DNA of 22,378 nt from Oscillospiraceae bacterium (GTDB taxonomy: Bacteria; Bacillota; Clostridia; Oscillospirales; Acutalibacteraceae): positions 1-22,378 of the forward strand of contig JAFLUK010000010.1 of the NCBI GenBank assembly GCA_022508865.1, in the 5' to 3' direction. A model generated the notes under the pieces. It was not told the origin of the DNA. It did not search any database and worked only from the letters and a program-made list of their open reading frames with translations. Shown piece by piece: positions 21,750 through 22,378 of this stretch. Positions within the stretch are counted from its first letter, which is position 1. Every line of letters begins with the position of its first letter. A program made the translations under genes and the position numbers.

Positions 21750-22378
21750 AAAACCGTAATGAAATTATAGAAGAAAATCTTGGGCTGGTACACGCCTGCT
21801 GTAAACGCTTTAAGAGCAAGGGCATTGAATATGACGATTTGTATATGGCAGGTTGTGTGGGACTGATTAAGGCTGTTGACAACTTTGACAGTGCAAAAGG
21901 ATTTCAGTTGAGCACCTATGCGGTGCCTGTGATATTAGGAGAAATAAAAAGACTTTTTCGTGAAGGCGGCACTGTAAAGGTAAGCAGGAGTATCAAGGAG
22001 CTTTACCTGAAAATTACTAATCTTTCCATTCAAGATGGTAATATGACCGTTAAGGAAATTGCAAAAAAGCTGGAAACAACAGAAGAAAAGGTAAATGAAG
22101 CGCTGAACGCAGGCAAAATACCACTTTCTCTTACAAATGAAGACAGCTCCTCTATGGACCTTACCGTTAACTCCTGTGAAGAAGATTTTACTGAAAAAAT
22201 CTCACTGAAAAAAGCATTGGAGGACTTGGACGAGTTTGACAACAAGTTGATTAAGTTAAGGTACTACAAACATATGACCCAAACAGAAGCAGGAAAAATT
22301 CTGAATATGACCCAAGTACAAATCAGCAGAAAGGAAAAGAAAATTCTCCATAAAATCCGAGAGAAAATGCTGTGCTGA
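21746..22378 (+). CDS. sigF: RNA polymerase sigma F factor SpoIIAC
   Basis: Sigma F is the first forespore-specific sigma factor. The 210 residues are short for the family (about 255 in B. subtilis), mainly through a reduced N-terminus before region 2. Region 2 is clear: DDLYMAGCVGLIKAVDNFDSAKGFQLSTYAVPVILGEIKRLFRE (35-78); region 3 follows; region 4 has the helix-turn-helix TQTEAGKILNMTQVQISRKEKKIL. The stop TGA is the last codon of the window, so the gene is complete. Order and overlaps with spoIIAA-spoIIAB leave no doubt about the assignment. Confidence 0.96.
   Translation: MKNRNEIIEENLGLVHACCKRFKSKGIEYDDLYMAGCVGLIKAVDNFDSAKGFQLSTYAVPVILGEIKRLFREGGTVKVSRSIKELYLKITNLSIQDGNMTVKEIAKKLETTEEKVNEALNAGKIPLSLTNEDSSSMDLTVNSCEEDFTEKISLKKALEDLDEFDNKLIKLRYYKHMTQTEAGKILNMTQVQISRKEKKILHKIREKMLC

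Noticed and set aside
1..22378. CRISPR arrays, insertion sequences, prophage genes, tRNA or rRNA
   Set aside because: No regularly spaced repeats, transposase or integrase motifs, or cloverleaf sequences were found in any gap.

Overview
The window is AT-rich, gene-dense DNA on which almost every gene is a housekeeping or sporulation gene of a Gram-positive anaerobe. The complete spoIIAA-spoIIAB-spoIIAC (sigma F) operon at the right end, a clostridial 2[4Fe-4S] ferredoxin, and the holB-ricT-trmN6-rsmI order known from Bacillus and Clostridia point to a spore-forming member of the Clostridia. TasA-like surface proteins and Big_2/NodB proteins would fit an Oscillospirales/Ruminococcus-type gut clostridium (inference). 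I see no insertion sequence, prophage, CRISPR array, tRNA or rRNA.

Layout. 1-1466 (minus): two membrane-anchored surface proteins that resemble the TasA/camelysin group; the left one is cut by the window edge and starts with TTG. 1467-2045: an AT-rich divergent promoter region. 2046-3554 (plus): a secreted or anchored NodB polysaccharide deacetylase with three Ig-like domains, closed by a good terminator. 3646-4893 (minus): hflX. 5072-7377 (plus): nadB-nadC for NAD synthesis, followed by a MATE exporter that may be read from the same promoter. 8824-10158 (minus) and 10330-11709 (plus): a vitamin B6 salvage locus, with an ECF substrate-binding protein and pyridoxal/pyridoxamine kinase divergent from a MocR/PdxR-type regulator; the region between them holds candidate operator repeats. 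11790-13827 (plus): proB-proA. 13865-15017 (minus): three tightly packed small genes of unknown function. 15135-17644 (plus): yfcE-type phosphodiesterase, holB, ricT. 17731-17901: a small ferredoxin gene with its own promoter and terminator. 18012-20890 (plus): trmN6-like methyltransferase, rsmI, folC. 20992-22378 (plus): spoIIA operon, ending exactly at the last base.

The best candidates for undescribed biology are the three-gene cassette at 13865-15017; the TasA-like pair with its divergent regulatory region; the ferredoxin that sits where yabA lies in Bacillus, directly behind the Fe-S protein RicT; and the putative PdxR operator array. No single feature is an unmistakable new defence or mobile system. 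Several starts here were set by Shine-Dalgarno position rather than by the longest reading frame (TTG or GTG starts at 593, 14326, 15017, 15648 and 18012; internal ATG starts at 1466, 4893, 7455, 9648, 10158 and 16505).
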